A DNA stretch of 64,000 nucleotides from Antedon bifida. Lineage: Eukaryota > Echinodermata > Crinoidea > Comatulida > Antedonidae. This document shows positions 50,847 to 63,304 of this stretch, in pieces. Every line of letters begins with the position of its first letter. Position 1 is the stretch's first letter. Position numbers and translations under genes: made by a program. A model generated the notes under the pieces. It saw only the letters and a program-made list of their open reading frames with translations, was not told where the DNA came from and made no database searches. Where the stretch lies: contig OY727093.1 of NCBI GenBank assembly GCA_963402885.1, positions 32,363,409 through 32,427,408 of the forward strand, written 5' to 3'.

Positions 50847-53800
50847 TTAAGATGCAGGTTCCACTGGTTTATCAGCGGGTGGTTTCCGTCCAGCAGGCCT
50901 TCTCTGTTTCTTCTTGGTTGATGCTAACTTTTTCTCATACGTTTTTCTAGGCCAGTGAACATAGTACGAGAACACCCATGGGCGCGTCGTCCCTTGAGTT
51001 CGTCGAACGTTGTTCAAATGTGCAAAGTGCTCTCGGTTCGCCTCCCGTCTTCTCATGGCCCAGATTTTCTGACCTTCTAATTTTTTCAGGACTCTAGCAC
51101 GTGCTTCTTCTTCTGCTTTTTTAATCTAAGTTTTAAGAATGAGAAAGAAAACAATTCATTTATTAATTTGCGGCTAATCATTACAGATTATATAAAAAAA
51201 TAATTAGGCCTACTTTTTTCATAATTATACATTCAACAATATCAGTGAAGTTGGGTAGGTACAGCAAAACTTTTTTCTGGATATTCATTTAGGTATCACA
51301 AACTTTACTGTGAGTACAATACACTATTTGTACTGATATTCAAATATTACAGATACAGTTCAACTAACATAAGTACCGCCAAACTTTATAATAGATTAAA
51401 TGGTAACAATACCTGTAGAAGTCGTTGCCTTTCAATTTCTCTTAGTCTTTCTTTTTCAAGTTCTTCTAATCGTCTTTTTTCTTCTTCTTCTTCTTTAATA
51501 CGCTGCTGTTCTAACCTACATAACAAAATATAAATTATAGTAATAACATAATTATTTGATACATAATATAAGCTATTTTATCATAGTTTACAATACTGTA
51601 TACAGTTTCATTATGGCTACAAATACTGCATCTAGTATCTGCCTCAGACGTATTGGCCCATGCCTTTCCTCTGGTCAAGGTGAGCACTGGCCGGGAGAAG
51701 CCCTTGGTCAATGTTAGGACCAATTAATTGCTTTAAAACAGTCCTGGCTTAGTTTCATCCATCATTCAGATAAATGTAAGACTAATTGACATTGTCGTTC
51801 ACGACAGACGTCGGCCATAAACAAACAAAAACTACCATGAATGCTTACCTAATGAGTTCTTCCTTTTCTTTTTGTTTTTCTGCTTCAATGGCGGCCATTT
51901 TCATTCTCTCTTCTGCTTCTCTGCGTTCCTTTACTAGACGACTCAGAGCTTCTTCCTCAGCCTTTAAACATAAATATTTAAGATATTATAAAATGGGTGG
52001 GTTTACTGGACAAAGTTTTGAGTTTTTTTTTTTATTTTCAAGGCATTGACTTGATGTTGTCATCAGAATATTTAAGAAATATGTATATTTTTAAATTCTT
52101 TACATTTGAATAAATATGAGCGGTATTCTTGCAAAAAAGATTACAATCAAATAAAAATCAACATTACCTCTTTCTCCAGTTCTCTTATTCGCTCTTCCTC
52201 TTCTTCCATTTTTTGTTTTTCCTCCTCTTCTTGTCGTTCCATCTCTTCCCTCTCTTCTCTCTCCCTTTCTTCTCTTTCCCATTCCATTTCTCTTTCAAGT
52301 TCTTTCTGTCTGATTATATCCTCAACTGAAGCTAGTTTATCTTTCATTTCTTGCTCTCTTTTTCTAGCAGCTTCTTCCTATAATAGAAGAAATCAAGTGT
52401 TACATATTTTTACATATTAATATTACATTAAAATTAATCAATTTGTTTCACACTACATTAAACCTACAATTTTCTTTCTCCTACAGTGTTTAATTTCTTG
52501 CTTTCAACTTTGTCAAGGTGGCTATAACTTAAAATACAACTTTTGTTTTTATTTATTTATTCATCATTACATTATTACACTACATTATTACCATTTTCTT
52601 TCTTTCTTCTCTCTGTTTATTTCTCTCTTCTTTCTTTCGTTCCATCTCTGCTTTTCTTTTAGCTTCTCTTTCTTCTCTTGCCACCTTCCTTGATTCTAGC
52701 AGCATTAGTCTAGCCTGTTCCTCAGCTTCCTTTGCTGATTCTGCTTCTCTTAGTGCATCCTGCATCTCTTCCTCCATTTCCTGGAAATCAAACGTACTTA
52801 TCAACAAAATGTTTACGATTTTCCATCTATACCTCAAATAAATCATTTCGATAAAAACACCATCTCACCAGTGACGTAAAGCAGAGGCCCGTTTTTAGCC
52901 TTTTTCGACATATTTTAATGCCTGTATTTTCCTCAGGACATTGCTCAGGGACCCCATAAGCTCCGGAGCCCCTGGGTTTAGTCAGTGAGCACTCATAGCT
53001 GTTAGGCCACTGCATCTTACTGAAGAAAGTAAATCATCAAAGAACACTAAAAATAATAGTTTGTTTAAAAATATGGAAGTCTACAACATTGCTTACAATC
53101 TTATTCCTTTTTTCTTCATCCTCTAATCTTCTTTTTTTTTCTTCTTCTGCCTTTTTCTTTGCCTTTAACGCTTTTGCTTCTTCCTCTTTCAACTAAAGAA
53201 AACAACAAGTCAATAATTATTGTCTTCAAACAACATAAAAACTAAACTTGAATCACCTAAATCGCTAGCTAACTACCAGTCAGCTCCCCAGTTAGTAGAA
53301 ATTCACTTACTTTCTTTTCTCTCCTTCGTAATTCTCTCAACTCTTCTCTTTCTTTCAGAATTTGTTTCTTGCTCTTTTTCTTGCCTTTATTACTTTCTTT
53401 CACTACATTTTTAATCGTCTCATCATCGGTATCAAAGTTTACGGTGGTTTCTGCAAAAAAAGAATTGAAAGAACAATAATTCAAACAAGATTTCCGATAT
53501 ATATTAAATTCAATATAAAAGATAAAGTGATTTAATTACAAAGTAGAAAGAGTTACTACTGTACCTTCTTGCTTGACATTTCCAGCTTGTTTCTGGTCAT
53601 CTGATTCTGGCACCTCAATCAAACCCTGTTCCTTCAACTCTTTTTCCAACTAAAAAAAAAAAATCAGTAAAATTACATACAGTACAGCATTATTAGCAAA
53701 CCAACAAAGGGTCGTCCCCTTAAACTATGGGTTGCATTGAGAAAATGTCCTATTACATAAAACATGACTAAAGCTCTGTCTACACTATCAAACTTTATGT

Positions 53801-56800
53801 GACAAAAAGTTTGATGTCCCCATATATGGATACATATCACTACCATATTGGGGCACATCAAACTTCTTTTGTCAAACTAGTTTCATAGTGTAGACAGAGC
53901 TACTCTGAGTAGAAGGGTGTCCACTGAGTAGGAGGATGTACCCTGAGTAGTAGGGTGTCCCAAATGGCGGTTTCCACTAAATAAAGAGCATTGAGAAAAA
54001 TGTCCTATGACATAAAATATGACTAATACTGGATTTGAACCCAGTCAGTTGTAGAACAGTTACCAACCTCCTCCTGAATCATCTTTTCAATTTCATCAGT
54101 ACTAGGTTCTTCATACGTTTCTGTCAACAAGCTGTCATTTAAGTCAGGCCCGCCAATCACTTTTGGTTTATTCACTTCAATATTTGGTTTCTTAAAAAAT
54201 AATAAATATTTTTTACATACATCATTAAAATCATCAGAAAAACAGTAGCTTTTACTGTTTTAAGTGATCATTATATTTGTAAACACAATAACAAAACCTT
54301 GTATAGCTCAGCATTCAATAGAATTGTTTAACTTTTAGCACAATTTGCAACCAAAGAGAGTGTACTCATTTATAAGAAACTTACTGATCTATTTGTGATT
54401 GACTTCAGTGAGAATAAATCCAGATCTTCCGCTGGAGTACTCTTGATACTTGCTGATGCTTGTTTCTTTGGTGGGGTTCCAGCATGTACTGGCGTTGTAA
54501 CTTCCTTTAATATTGAAGTAGTGTTCTTTGTGGCTGGAGGCTTTGGGGTTAATGGAGCTGACTGCTGTGTCTGAATGGTTGGTGGCAGCAGCTTTGCTGA
54601 AGGTATTCTTGGTGGCGGCAGCTTTGCTGAAGGTATTCTTGGTGGCGGTGGCTTTGGTTCAGATATTTTGATAAACTGTTTGGATTTTTCGTCTCTTTTA
54701 AGAGGTGTTTTTATCCGTGATTCAACATCATCTGATGGTGTTTCCTTTCTCTCGTAGACATTCTCAGGTGGATGTGGCATCAATGAGGGTCTTTGCATTG
54801 CAGATTCAGAAGACTTACTAGACGCTGACGTCAAAGATTGACGATCTGTTTTTGTAAGAGAATTTTCTAAAAAAGAAAACAAAATTCTGTTCAGTAAACA
54901 AAAATAAAAAAGTGAAAAAAACTTTTTGCTTTATTTATTTATCTCAATAAAGTACACAAGCATAACAAATAAGATAGCTGGGCACTACAAAACTAAACTA
55001 CAGTACTACTACTGTAATAATTAATCTATATCTACTACTACTACTGAAATACTTGCTCTATATTTTAGTAGGAAAAATATTTATGTTACAGAAACATAAC
55101 ATTTTTCATTAATCCATACAAACATTATTCAAATTAGTTTAAATAATGAACTAAATACTGTAACCAAATTAAACTTTCCTACCTGATGTGACAATATCTG
55201 ACTGATGCTCTGTAAGATGTCCAGGCTTTTGAGCAAGTTCTGTATTGGTTTGATGGACTGTTTCTATTTTTCCTCTGTCAAGATTTTCTTCACCTGCCTG
55301 TTGTAATGCTGCTGCTTCATCATCTAAGCCGTCTGAAATTAAAAATGAATCTTTTATTATTATTACTAATTACTTATGTAAATGAGATCTATGATAGAAT
55401 ATAAAAGAAACCATACAGTTGAAACTGATTTCCTTAACGAGTCTTACATAAGCGAATCACATAGGAAATTACCCTTTAATGAATATCAATATTTTATTAT
55501 TTGCACTGAAAAGTCAACTTTTTTAGAATTATATCATAAAAACTATTTATATTTTTAAAAAATTGCCATTTAATTATTTTTTCTTCTTTGTTCGTTATTA
55601 ATCCTTTAAGTCAATAGATTTTACATACATATGCTTTTTAACTGTTCCTCATTAAAATCAGATTCTAAAACAGAACTGGCACTTGCTGGAAAGTTCACTG
55701 ACCTAACACTGTGCCGGGATGACCCAGAGGTCAGGGGTCTCTGCAAAATAAAGAAAAAAAGAACAATTAGAACTAATTAATGAATTGTATCTAATTAGAA
55801 CAATGAAACCTGTAGTAAATACAATGCTGCAGTTAATTAATAATTTTGTTTAGCATGTAATAGCTACTGTAAAGCTCTGTCTACACATCAAACTTCATGT
55901 GACAAAAAAAATGTGATGTGCTTATATATGGACATGGTGATGTCATATCACTACCATATTTTGGTACATCACACTTTTTTTGTCAACCTAGTTTGATAGT
56001 GTAGACAGAACTTTCGTGTACTAACTATGGTGTTATGAAGAATACAAATTCATTAACACTATTACATGTTTTAGTCATTATTTCTCTGAAAATAGCAAAA
56101 CAAAACTCTGACTTACTACTTTCTCCTTAGTTGGTGTTGAACTAATACTATCCATTGCTGGTTGACATGTCGATTCTTCAGTAGCATTAAAATTAAATGA
56201 CAGTGCTCCATCTTCTGATATAGAGTCTGTCTGAATTCTGTCATTCAACTCTTTGTCATCACTTAATTGGCTTAGTACTGCTTTAAAAAAAAACAATGAG
56301 CATGTCTAACCATTATTTGAATTATATAAAGTAAATACATATCTATCAATAATAACTATACTTTATTTACTTATCGATTAACCAATTCATTCATTCTTGA
56401 TAATATTTTTACCTGAATTCTGCTCATTCTCTGACAACAATGTGTGATCCTCCCCATCATCATTTATCACACTAGTTGTTGTAGAACCTGGTGTCTTTGA
56501 CCTCTGTGCAGATGACCTCCGTGATTTTCTGGATAACCGACTACCGTGACCATCTGCAGTCTCCTCAACCTCATCAGTAACATGTTCTCCAACATCCGCA
56601 TAATGATGGGAATTTTTTCTACTTCCTGTTAGACTGATCTCAACTGACATGATGTCGTTATAAGTACTTTCTTCTAAATCATTTTGAGAATCCTTGATTG
56701 AATCATTGTCATTATCAGTATCACCACCATCATCTGTATGTCTACTACTACCTCGCATATCTGCAATATCATCACCTCCTTCCTCACCAAGTTCATCACC

Positions 56801-59799
56801 ACACTGCATGTCAGCTGTATCACCATCAGCGACTCCAATACCACATTGCATGATGTCAGATCCATGAATAGATTCTACAGACTTTTGTCTCATTACATGC
56901 TTTCTATCTCCTCCTTCTGCGCCTGCCGTTTCATCAACACCCTCTGTTACATCATCCCCTTCCTGCGAGTATGGCGCAATCAGAGCCCGGCCTAAATAGT
57001 TTGCAGATTTCAGAGATGCTGTAAGTTTTGCACATGATAAAGGTGTTGATGTTCTTGTTGAGGAAACAGACCTAAAAACAAAACAATTTCAAACAATTAC
57101 AGAGGAAAAACAATGACAAATGGGACACACACTATCACATAATAAAAGATATACCTTAGATTTACCTTATTTATAGAGGGCGACCCTAAACAGCATACGC
57201 TGACATTCAAGAAGCCCACATAGATATTGCTACAAAAATAAAATAATCTAAACTTACCGACCGCTACCAAGCCTCATCATTTTATCTCCACGTGACAATG
57301 TCCTCTCTGAATTCTGTGTTGATGGACGGGAATATGCAGCCCTAGACATGGACTCAGCTAGACGACTTGCATCAGCACTAATCAGATCAGGCTGGGGACA
57401 AAACGGAAATTTTTACTTCATTCAGAAAAGAGTTTTAAAATAAGTACAGTTAATGACTCAACATATTTAATAATATTTAATTATAAAATTTACAAAACCT
57501 GACAGTCAATTTTGTTGTATTATAGTATCATTGTTGTTAAGTTAAAAGCATCTCTACTACATTGAATAAAGTTGGCATGTTTTTATTTTCTATTCTTTAC
57601 CTTGCTAGTGACCTCGTCCTGCTTGGTTTTACTATCAACATTGTCAAATGCCTCATTTAATTCTTCAGCAGCTTCCATGGATGTCAGTGAATGGGCAGAG
57701 TCCCATCTCATTAAATTTCGCACCCTGTAAAAAAAAACAATATCCTATGTACAGTTTTTAAAAACCAATAGATGTACTGATCATGTTTAAATAACATAGT
57801 ATAAAACTAGTATTTTATATTATGATTTTTCAACAAATACGACACACATTGTAATTGTCTAGTTACTTACACTGCTTGTTTCTGCATATCCCGCAGGTAA
57901 AACTTAAAATCTGATCCTGGTTGAACTCGATAATCTAAACATTCTTGTCCTTCCTGATCACGAATAAAACGCATGCATGTCTTGTGAAACTGCTGACTAG
58001 CTAAACTATCTAGTTCATCTGCTGTCCACTAAAAATAATCAATTTTTTATAGATATTTTAACTAACTGTACATCCATTTCAAAGACTACCTATTCTAAAG
58101 TTTTGTCTACACTATCAAACTTCATGTAACCAAAAAAATGTGATGTGCCCATATATGGACATGATGATGTCATATATATTTGGGTATATCACTACCATAT
58201 TTGGGCACATCACACTTTTTTTGTAAAACTAGTTTGATAGAGTGTAGACAGAAACCTTACAAGATGTCCAACAAATTTCATTTGAAAACAAAAAACAGTG
58301 GAATTACACTTGACAGCAAATTAAGCTAAGAGATACTCAATAAAATAAGTGAATACTGTGACTTACTTCTACGTCACCGTACTCTAAAACAGACGTGCAC
58401 AGCTTCTTAAGCGTTCCTAGTGATAGCGATAAATTACTAATATCTTTTTTGGGTTTACGATGCGATGTACGACATCTGCCTTCTTTGGTAAATTTAATTT
58501 TTGAGGGCGCTGTAAATAGCACCATTGCACCTTTTCTTGTTATATAAGTCTTTGGTAATTGCATTTCTCCATTTGGTTTGATTGTAAATTTAGTTGATGC
58601 CGCGGGAGCACTCTTAGTTCGTATATGATTTTGAACACAGTTATGATTTGTTCGACATTCTGGACTTGATTTCCATCGTGGGGATGACGGTGACGATTGT
58701 TCGCGGGAAGGCTGTGTCATCGGAGCATTAGATTGTATATCTTCTGCAACTGTTCTTGGATCGTCATGTTTACGTGATTTAGACGACTTTATTCTCTCTG
58801 CTTCTGCAATTATTGTCTTGATAACCAAATGGTCTGATTTTGTTCTAATTGGAAACTTGACTGTTTTCTGTTTGTAGAAACTTTGTTCTTCACTGCCCAA
58901 GTACTGTGGTAAAATTGGTTTGGTAACACCCTAAACAAAATGATAAAAAAGGCTGATTTTAGTTGTAAATTTTTATATCTTTGTTTAACTTTCAAGAAGG
59001 AAAAATACAGGAATTAACTAAAAAAACTATAAAAATGTTATTTAAAATTATATCATCCTTGGTATACCAGTATTTCATATGAAAATATCATTATCTACAG
59101 TCCTGTAATTACCTTTAACACTACCCCATCCTCTCGTTGCAAACTGCCATCCCACGATCCATAGCCCTTTGCCAATGTACTCAACCGAGGCATGTCAGCA
59201 GGTCTGTCACCAACCCTTATCAACAAACACCTGTCCGTTTACATAGTAAGTGCATTATTGTCTGAGAATCTATGGAAACAAAAATTAAATTTAGTGCAAT
59301 TTACTTAGTAATGTCAAATTAATTCAGACTAAGTTATAAGATATAATTTAGGTGCATAAAAAATATCGATTGTAAATAATGCATGTAAATATTATTATTA
59401 AGAACAGTCTTCTGGAATTGGTAAAAAGTTTATTTAAACATGTTGAACCATATCTAAAGTTAGTAAGTAGACAATACAGACTTATATTTAAATATCTAAG
59501 AACCCCTGTTAATACAATCAATATAGTTTAGGTGTACAATAAAGAATCGAAAATAGTTAGCACTTGAGTAATTGAAGGTTAGTAAGGTGTTTTGAAGCTT
59601 CATTGGCGGTGATCAATAATCATAGCATATGCGCTGCCTTCTTTAGGGCCTAGATATATTGATTAGATTATTCCACATTTTTAGCAACCAAAATTCTTCT
59701 TTTCTCCATGGTACTTTGTATGATCTGGCCTAGCCTAGGTAGGTCTATACTATATAATACTGTACTTAGAATGTAAACTTACGAATCAATTTCCTTCAT
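50847..59799 (-). CDS. KIAA2012: KIAA2012-like coiled-coil protein, 20 coding exons
   Basis: Exons, 5' to 3': 59799-59783, 59230-59113, 58930-58367, 58028-57871, 57724-57601, 57391-57258, 57071-56413, 56280-56117, 55740-55629, 55332-55183, 54866-54385, 54190-54068, 53649-53565, 53450-53311, 53192-53097, 52780-52592, 52377-52168, 51961-51849, 51515-51413, 51125-50847 (stop 50847-50849). All phases agree; 1,339 residues. The first exon (MKEID, then a split codon) is the least certain; an alternative start is the ATG at 59193. Residues ~30-330 match vertebrate KIAA2012: RLSTLAKGYG, LPKTYITRKGAMVL, LGTLKKLCTSVLEYG, and VQPGSDFKFYLR followed by a Trp-containing segment. Residues ~370-890 are acidic, Ser/Thr- and Pro-rich (EPKPPPPRIPSAKLPPPRIP). 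Residues ~935-1265 are almost pure Glu/Lys/Arg coiled coil. The C-terminus is basic with WVFSYYVHWPRKTY. Function is unknown to me. One donor (54067, GTTGGT) is weak. Confidence 0.82.
53771..53901. mobile_element. MITE-A copy 9
   Basis: Ends AAGCTCTGTCTACACTATCA and TAGTGTAGACAGAGCT. The interior is in the opposite orientation to copies 3-7 (CATATATGGATACATATCAC first). Intronic in the KIAA2012-like gene. Confidence 0.88.
55871..56014. mobile_element. MITE-A copy 10
   Basis: Ends AAAGCTCTGTCTACACATCA and TTGATAGTGTAGACAGAACT. The interior has CATATCACTACCATATTTTG. It lies in the intron between the 55629-55740 and 56117-56280 exons. Confidence 0.88.
58097..58256. mobile_element. MITE-A copy 11
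   Basis: Ends AAAGTTTTGTCTACACTATC and GATAGAGTGTAGACAGAAAC. The interior has GATGTGCCCATATATGGACA and TATCACTACCATATTTGGGC. Intronic in the KIAA2012-like gene. Confidence 0.87.
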
Positions 59800-61340
59800 A
59801 TTCAGTCATTAATTAAAAGAAACATATGACAAATTAAATACAAAAATAGGACTGTTTTCTAGGGCCTAACAACAAAAAATTATGTTAGGTCCAGGCAATT
59901 AGTATTATTATATTAACTGTAGCCTTCTATTCTAGAGGTCTAGTTAGGCCTACTAGGCCTAGCCTACCCCTCTAGGGCCTAGGCTCTGTCTAACTACTAG
60001 TACTACCATTCTACTACTACTAGCTAGGCTATAAAGACTAGCCCTAGGCTATCACCGTTGTTTACAATGTGCAGACTAGTCAGCCAGGCCTAGCCTTGGC
60101 CCTGACCTACTATAATTTGTATAGCCTTTATAGGCCCAAGGCCCTAGGCTAGGGCCTAGGCCTAGCTAGCCTAGCTAGTTAGGGCCCCTCTAGCTAACTA
60201 AAACTCTAAGCCAAAAGCCTAGTTAATAAGCCTAATTAATAACGGTAGCTCTCCTAGCGGCCTACATTACATATTAAAGTTAAACTTACTTAGGCCTACT
60301 ATTTATTTACAAATAAAAAAGTATCATTTCGTCGGTGTGATATACTTGATTGATTTCCTTTCCATTTTTTTTTTCAAAACTAAACTTTGAAAGAGCGTGG
60401 CGGAGGTTCAGGGACGATTCGGCCCTGAGACGATTCGGCCCGGGACTATTCGGCCCACTTTTGGTGAGACGATTCGGCCCACTTTTGGGCCGAATCGTCT
60501 CACTTTGTGGGCCGAAACGTCTCACTTTAGACCAAATTCATATTTATTTTTTTTGGTATTTATCCAGTTTTTAAAGGTGTTTAACAATCCGTATTTATTG
60601 ATATTGACAAAGTTGATATAATATATATAATAAATTACTAAAAAAACGTAATTTTATATTCAATTTATTACTTTGAAAACCTTGTTTATTTCGTGCATTC
60701 GCCAAGCGGCGTAACTTGTTTACATCGTTCGCGTGACTAAAAAATGATTATTTTCGACAATGTTTTCAAAATGTTTGCTTTATTGCATCTTTATCCCTAG
60801 TAGTGCTACCCCATAGTCTCTCTGAAAATAAAGTTTGGGGAGAAAAGCTTATTTTATGCTTATAAATGCATATCAAAGCCGATAAATGTAAGTGTGCCGA
60901 ATCGTCTCAGGGCCGAATCGTCCCGGGCCGAATAGTCCCGGGCCGAATCGTCCCAGGGCCGAATCGTCCCGGGCCGAATCGTCTCAGGGCCGAATCGTCC
61001 CGTTACCCGTGGCGGATATGCACAGTGCCCTAGTAACAAATTAGGATTACTACATTTTGTAGAGGGGCTTACAGTAAGGAACCCTTTAGCTACATATAGG
61101 TATATGACTAATATATTTACATATCTTCGGAATTGTATAAAAATAGTGATTTTTTGAATTTTTATAGTTACAAAGTATTGCTTAAATAAGTCTAATCTAT
61201 TTTATATTGAGAAATATGTAATTAATACCCACACGACAGAATAGAATAGTCTTCAAATCAATCATCCATGTCACAAAAATTAACCTTCGACCTTTTCGGG
61301 ACAGCTATTTTTTTCTTTAGGAATAAAACATAATAAGCAC
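59800..61340. other. Divergent intergenic region between the KIAA2012-like gene and TMEM258
   Basis: The two genes point away from each other, so this stretch should hold both promoters. It contains a dense TAGGCCTA/CTAGCTAGG patch (about 59,730-60,290) and an inserted element at 60405-61008. No TATA box or other core promoter element could be placed with confidence, and no coding exon was found. Confidence 0.5.
60397..61016. mobile_element. Element with GGGCCGAATCGTCCC repeats and 8-bp target duplication
   Basis: The 8-bp string GTGGCGGA occurs at 60397-60404 and 61009-61016, directly bounding a 604-bp insert. The insert starts GGTTCAGGGACGATTCGGCC and ends with the imperfect complement GGCCGAATCGTCCCGTTACC then C. 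Inside each end the motif GGGCCGAATCGTC(T/C)C recurs: about six times at the right end, and about five times in mixed orientation at the left. The centre is AT-rich without an ORF. An 8-bp duplication suggests a hAT-type non-autonomous element; the terminal motif array is unusual. It lies between two divergent promoters. Confidence 0.75.
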
Positions 61341-61343
61341 AAA

Positions 61344-62223
<880 letters not shown>

Positions 62224-62232
62224 CCTGCAATA

Positions 62233-62427
62233 ATGGCAAAAAAGGTAGGTACAAATAAATAATGTTTGCCAGCTTTACTGATCATTATAGTTGTACTAAT
62301 TTAGTGTGAATAAAATAAATTGCATTAAAAAAAAAATGTTTATTTTTCACTTCAGACATATTGGACAAGACCACTGAACTCTCCTGACAATGAAACACCA
62401 TTTTACAAATGGAATTGGAAAAAATAA
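62233..62427 (+). CDS. Possible 27-residue second ORF spliced in frame downstream of TMEM258
   Basis: Nine bases after the TMEM258 stop an ATG opens MAKK, interrupted at a GTAGGT donor (62245) and continued after TTCACTTCAG at 62356 to a stop at 62425-62427. The product would be a 27-residue peptide rich in Trp, Tyr and Lys (TYWTRPLNSP, PFYKWNWKK). The junction is only 21 nt after the first stop, so the intron should not trigger nonsense-mediated decay. I do not recognise the peptide. It may be real second-cistron coding or just a 3'UTR intron with a chance ORF. Confidence 0.35.
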
Positions 62428-63304
62428 ATTTGACTTTAATACTGTTATTTCATTATTTTATTTAACATTTTTGGCTGTTTAGAATTTGTGATCATTTTCA
62501 CAACATTGTAGTTTGGGCAATACTGGATCATGGTTAAAATTTCTTAAATGTTGTGTATATGTATGAAAGTGAGGAAGAAAAATAAAAACAAATTTAAATT
62601 ACATATTTTATCATGTGGTTGTTTGTATTGAATACTTTTAACAAGTGAGTCATAAAGAAAGATGCAAACAATAATACTATACATAAATTCATCAATTTTT
62701 TGTTTTAATTCTGAGCACTATCAACATAATCTACAAATTGCTAACAGAATCACATCAGTACAAAACAAGAGCTTGCCCATCTATAACATTTAAAGCCTAT
62801 AAAGCAGGCCACACTACAGCGTACTATAATATCAATTTTATCTGCTGCTGTAAATTAAAATTGATAAATTAATGACCCACAAGTATAAAAATGCAAGAAA
62901 TTAAATAAAGTATTTACTAAGTATGTGTAGAATTTGGTGGCCAAGACAAAAAATAAACTGCCAATCATCAATTGACTGTCTGTGCGCAAGAAAATGTTTT
63001 AAACTGTATTTGATTGCAAGATTTGTATTGTATATTTATCAAACACATGCTTGCAATGAAGCACACAATTATATCCAGTAGTTGAGGATATTTCAAGAAC
63101 TCTACAGCATGGATAACATCTACTGTACCTGCATTTATGTAATATATTGTGTGTATACAGCAAGTTGAGGAGTGTGAATGTATACAGCAAGTTGAGGAGT
63201 GTGAATGTATACAGCAAGTTGAGCAGTGTGAATTTGTAAAACATTTATACAATGTATATAATAAGCAGCAAATGGCTCAGCTTGTAAGATACAGTAATTA
63301 CAGT
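62428..63304. other. Convergent 3' region between TMEM258 and CCT2
   Basis: Should contain the TMEM258 3'UTR (AATAAA at 62581) and, on the minus strand, the CCT2 3'UTR. A three-copy 27-bp tandem repeat lies at 63152-63233. No other gene seen. Confidence 0.65.
63152..63233. repeat. Three tandem copies of a 27-bp unit
   Basis: Unit TGTATACAGCAAGTTGAGGA then GTGTGAA, with one substitution in the third copy. It is divisible by three, which explains the repetitive short ORFs predicted here. Probably in the CCT2 3'UTR. Confidence 0.9.

Noticed and set aside
52106..52420. Ser/Phe-rich plus-strand ORFs
   Set aside because: Antisense of the Glu/Arg-rich coiled-coil exon of the KIAA2012-like gene.
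60307..60621. Overlapping ORFs reading RFGPETIRPGTIRP-type repeats
   Set aside because: Translation of the GGGCCGAATCGTCCC motif array in several frames; not a gene.
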